From: Microbacterium gallinarum
GTDB lineage: Bacteria > Actinomycetota > Actinomycetes > Actinomycetales > Microbacteriaceae
Length of the DNA stretch: 64,000 nucleotides
Direction: 5' to 3'
NCBI RefSeq assembly: GCF_014837165.1
Contig: NZ_JACSPM010000004.1
Span: forward strand, 213,149-277,148
The notes beneath the pieces were generated by a model that ran no database searches, was not told the DNA's origin, and worked only from the letters and a program-made list of their open reading frames with translations. Positions 61,977 to 64,000 of the stretch are shown in pieces; the stretch's first letter is position 1, and every line of letters begins with the position of its first letter. The position numbers and the translations under genes are program-made.

Positions 61977-63656
61977 ATGGCTGAATACATCTACTCGATG
62001 GTCCGCGCCCGCAAGGCGGTCGGAGACAAGCTCATCCTCGATGACGTCACGATGGCGTTCCTCCCCGGGGCCAAGATCGGCATGGTCGGTCCGAACGGCG
62101 CCGGAAAGTCGACGATCCTCAAGATCATGGCCGGCCTCGACACGCCCTCGAACGGCGAGGCGAAGCTGAGCCCCGGCTTCAGCGTCGGCATCCTCATGCA
62201 GGAGCCCGAGCTCGACGAATCCAAGACCGTGCTAGAGAACATCCAGGACGGCATCGCGATCAAGGCGAAGCTCGACCGCTTCAACGAGATCTCGGCGCTC
62301 ATGGCCGACCCCGACGCCGACTTCGACGCCCTCCTCGCCGAGATGGGCGTGCTTCAGGAGGAGATCGACGCCGCCGACGCGTGGGACCTCGACTCGCAGC
62401 TCGAGCAGGCCATGGACGCACTGCGCACCCCGCCCGGCGATGCGCAGATCGCCCCGCTCTCCGGCGGTGAGAAGCGTCGCGTGGCGCTCACGAAGCTGCT
62501 TCTTCAGAAGCCCGATCTCCTGCTCCTCGACGAGCCCACCAACCACCTCGATGCCGAGAGCGTGCTGTGGCTCGAGCAGCACCTCCAGAAGTACCCCGGC
62601 GCCGTGATCGCGATCACGCACGACCGGTACTTCCTCGACAACGTCGCTGAATGGATCGCTGAAGTCGACCGCGGCCGGCTGATCGGCTACGAGGGCAACT
62701 ACTCGACCTACCTCGAGAAGAAGGGCGAGCGCCTCGCCATCCAGGGCAAGAAGGACGCGAAGCTCGCCAAGCGTCTGGCCGAAGAGCTGGAGTGGGTCCG
62801 GTCCAACGCGAAGGGCCGGCAGGCCAAGTCGAAGGCCCGTCTCGCGCGCTACGAGGAGATGGCGGCGGAGGCCGACCGCACGCGGAAGCTCGACTTCGAG
62901 GAGATCACGATCCCGCCGGGCCCGCGCCTGGGCAGCATCGTCATCGAGGCCAAGAAGCTGCAGAAGGGCTTCGACGGCCGATCCCTCATCGACGGTCTGA
63001 GCTTCAGCCTGCCGCCGAACGGCATCGTCGGCGTGATCGGCCCCAACGGTGTCGGCAAGACGACCCTGTTCAAGACCATCGTGGGGCTCGAGCCGCTCGA
63101 CGGCGGTGACCTGAAGATCGGCGAGACGGTCAAGATCAGCTACGTCGACCAGTCGCGCGCCAGCATCGACCCGAACAAGACGCTGTGGGAGGTCGTCTCC
63201 GATGGCCTCGACATCATCACGGTGGGCAAGACCGAGATCCCTTCGCGGGCGTACGTGTCGAAGTTCGGATTCAAGGGACCCGACCAGCAGAAGAAGGCCG
63301 GCGTCCTGTCCGGTGGTGAGCGCAACCGCCTGAACCTGGCGCTGACGCTCAAGGAGGGCGGCAACCTGCTGCTCCTCGACGAGCCGACCAACGACCTCGA
63401 CGTCGAGACGCTCCAGTCGCTCGAGAACGCGCTCCTCGAGTTCCCCGGCTGCGCCGTGGTGATCACGCACGACCGGTGGTTCCTCGACCGCATCGCCACG
63501 CACATCCTGGCGTACGAGGGCACCGACGAGGACCCCGACAAGTGGTACTGGTTCGAGGGCAACTTCGAGGCATACGAGGAGAACAAGATCGAACGCCTCG
63601 GACCCGATGCCGCCAAGCCGCACCGCTCGGCGTACCGCAAGCTCACCCGTGACTGA
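61977..63656 (+). CDS. ettA: Energy-dependent translational throttle protein EttA (ABC-F)
   Basis: A 559-residue ABC-F ATPase that binds the ribosomal E site and gates the first peptide bond according to ATP/ADP. Two ABC domains are complete: Walker A GPNGAGKST and GPNGVGKTT, signatures LSGGEKRRV and LSGGERNRL, Walker B with LLLLDEPTNHLD and LLLLDEPTNDLD. The linker between them (about 250-310) is basic, and the first domain has the arm insertion. AGGAG lies about 13 bases before the ATG. It overlaps the next gene by 8 bases. Confidence 0.95.
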   Translation: MAEYIYSMVRARKAVGDKLILDDVTMAFLPGAKIGMVGPNGAGKSTILKIMAGLDTPSNGEAKLSPGFSVGILMQEPELDESKTVLENIQDGIAIKAKLDRFNEISALMADPDADFDALLAEMGVLQEEIDAADAWDLDSQLEQAMDALRTPPGDAQIAPLSGGEKRRVALTKLLLQKPDLLLLDEPTNHLDAESVLWLEQHLQKYPGAVIAITHDRYFLDNVAEWIAEVDRGRLIGYEGNYSTYLEKKGERLAIQGKKDAKLAKRLAEELEWVRSNAKGRQAKSKARLARYEEMAAEADRTRKLDFEEITIPPGPRLGSIVIEAKKLQKGFDGRSLIDGLSFSLPPNGIVGVIGPNGVGKTTLFKTIVGLEPLDGGDLKIGETVKISYVDQSRASIDPNKTLWEVVSDGLDIITVGKTEIPSRAYVSKFGFKGPDQQKKAGVLSGGERNRLNLALTLKEGGNLLLLDEPTNDLDVETLQSLENALLEFPGCAVVITHDRWFLDRIATHILAYEGTDEDPDKWYWFEGNFEAYEENKIERLGPDAAKPHRSAYRKLTRD

Positions 63657-64000
63657 CGATCCGTCGGCAGGCGCCGCCGAGGGGCGGCGCCTCCACATCC
63701 CCATCCACCTGCGGTGGGGAGATCTCGACGCGTTCAATCACGTCAACAACACCTCGATGCTCAAGCTGCTCGAGGAGGCGCGCGTGCGCGCCTTCTGGGT
63801 CCCCGAGCCGGGGGAGGACGCCCCCGACACCGCCGTGCTCGATTCGAGCATCTTCAGCGGAGTGCTCACGCTGATCGCCCGTCAGGAGATCGAGTACCTC
63901 GCGCCCGTGCCGTACCAGCGGCACCCGCTCGACGTGCAGATGTGGTTCGCGAAGCTCGGCGGGTCGAGCATCGAGGTCTGCTATGAGGTGCGCAGCCCCA
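63649..64000 (+). CDS. Acyl-CoA thioesterase, hotdog fold (partial)
   Basis: The first 117 residues of a protein cut by the window end. HLRWGDLDAFNHVNNTSMLKLLEEARVR is the 4HBT thioesterase hallmark in outline (active-site Asp in GDLDAFNHVNN), and the following strands (IARQEIEYLAPVPY, LDVQMWFAKLGGSS) fit the hotdog fold. Such proteins hydrolyse acyl-CoA thioesters. The GTG at 63649 starts inside ettA with an 8-base overlap, so the pair is co-transcribed. The C-terminus is not visible. Confidence 0.85.
   Translation, partial: MTDDPSAGAAEGRRLHIPIHLRWGDLDAFNHVNNTSMLKLLEEARVRAFWVPEPGEDAPDTAVLDSSIFSGVLTLIARQEIEYLAPVPYQRHPLDVQMWFAKLGGSSIEVCYEVRSP

Overview
The window is a gene-dense, very GC-rich chromosomal segment (roughly 70 % G+C by eye) from an actinobacterium. 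GTG starts are common, genes overlap by ATGA or GTGA, and TANNNT promoters often sit directly at start codons. Gene content and order (trmD; rplS-lepB-rnhB-DUF2469-yraN-comM-dprA-xerC-M23-rpsB-tsf-pyrH-frr-cdsA; mnmA-ligA; gatCAB; clpS-DUF2017; orn) point to the family Microbacteriaceae, most likely Microbacterium or a close relative. No insertion sequence, prophage, CRISPR array or rRNA was seen, and no gene-free stretch exceeds about 260 bases.

Region by region. (1) 1-7.4 kb: nitrate/nitrite handling. A NarK-type transporter, then trmD on the other strand, then a minus-strand operon nirB-nirD-cobA-hemD that couples assimilatory nitrite reductase to the first steps of siroheme synthesis. narK and nirB share a 29-base element at the same distance from their -10 boxes. 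(2) 7.5-13.8 kb: glgX-treY-treZ, which turns alpha-glucan into trehalose. (3) 13.8-24.8 kb: map, then the conserved translation and housekeeping block from rplS through lepB, rnhB, DUF2469, yraN, comM, dprA, xerC and a degenerate LytM protein to rpsB-tsf. (4) 24.8-33.8 kb: pyrH-frr-cdsA, a DivIVA-domain protein, a secreted lysozyme-like protein, an AI-2E-type permease, an unusual multi-segment membrane protein and a thioredoxin-TPR chaperone. (5) 33.8-40.2 kb: minus-strand glgE-glgB plus a second glgX-like enzyme. (6) 40.3-45.1 kb: cysteine desulfurase, mnmA and ligA. (7) 45.1-48.3 kb: a small secreted protein and a large LuxR-type ATPase regulator. (8) 48.3-54.8 kb: acyl-CoA synthetase, gatCAB and dinB. 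(9) 54.8-58.0 kb: a GerW-like protein, a P-loop protein, DUF2017-clpS-metallopeptidase, tRNA-His, orn, tRNA-Arg and a small protein. (10) 58.1-64 kb: a YczE-like membrane protein divergent from a MocR regulator, a probable SOS-controlled 86-residue protein divergent from an atypical ssb, a lipoprotein, ettA, and a thioesterase cut by the window end.

Metabolic logic. Nitrite imported or produced by the cell is reduced by NirBD, and CobA diverts uroporphyrinogen III (made by HemD) toward the siroheme that NirB needs. Two separated carbohydrate groups handle alpha-glucan: GlgX/TreY/TreZ degrade it to trehalose, while GlgE/GlgB build and branch it from maltose-1-phosphate.

Signals outside genes that stand out: the paired narK/nirB operator; a non-palindromic 9-mer (GCGGCATCC or its complement) seen about 33 times by eye where about two are expected; a near-consensus LexA box over the -10 of an unknown small gene; at least 14 genes with a TANNNT hexamer 6-9 nt before the start codon, implying widespread leaderless mRNAs; and structured leaders or hairpins at rplS, rpsB, rpsB-tsf and ssb.
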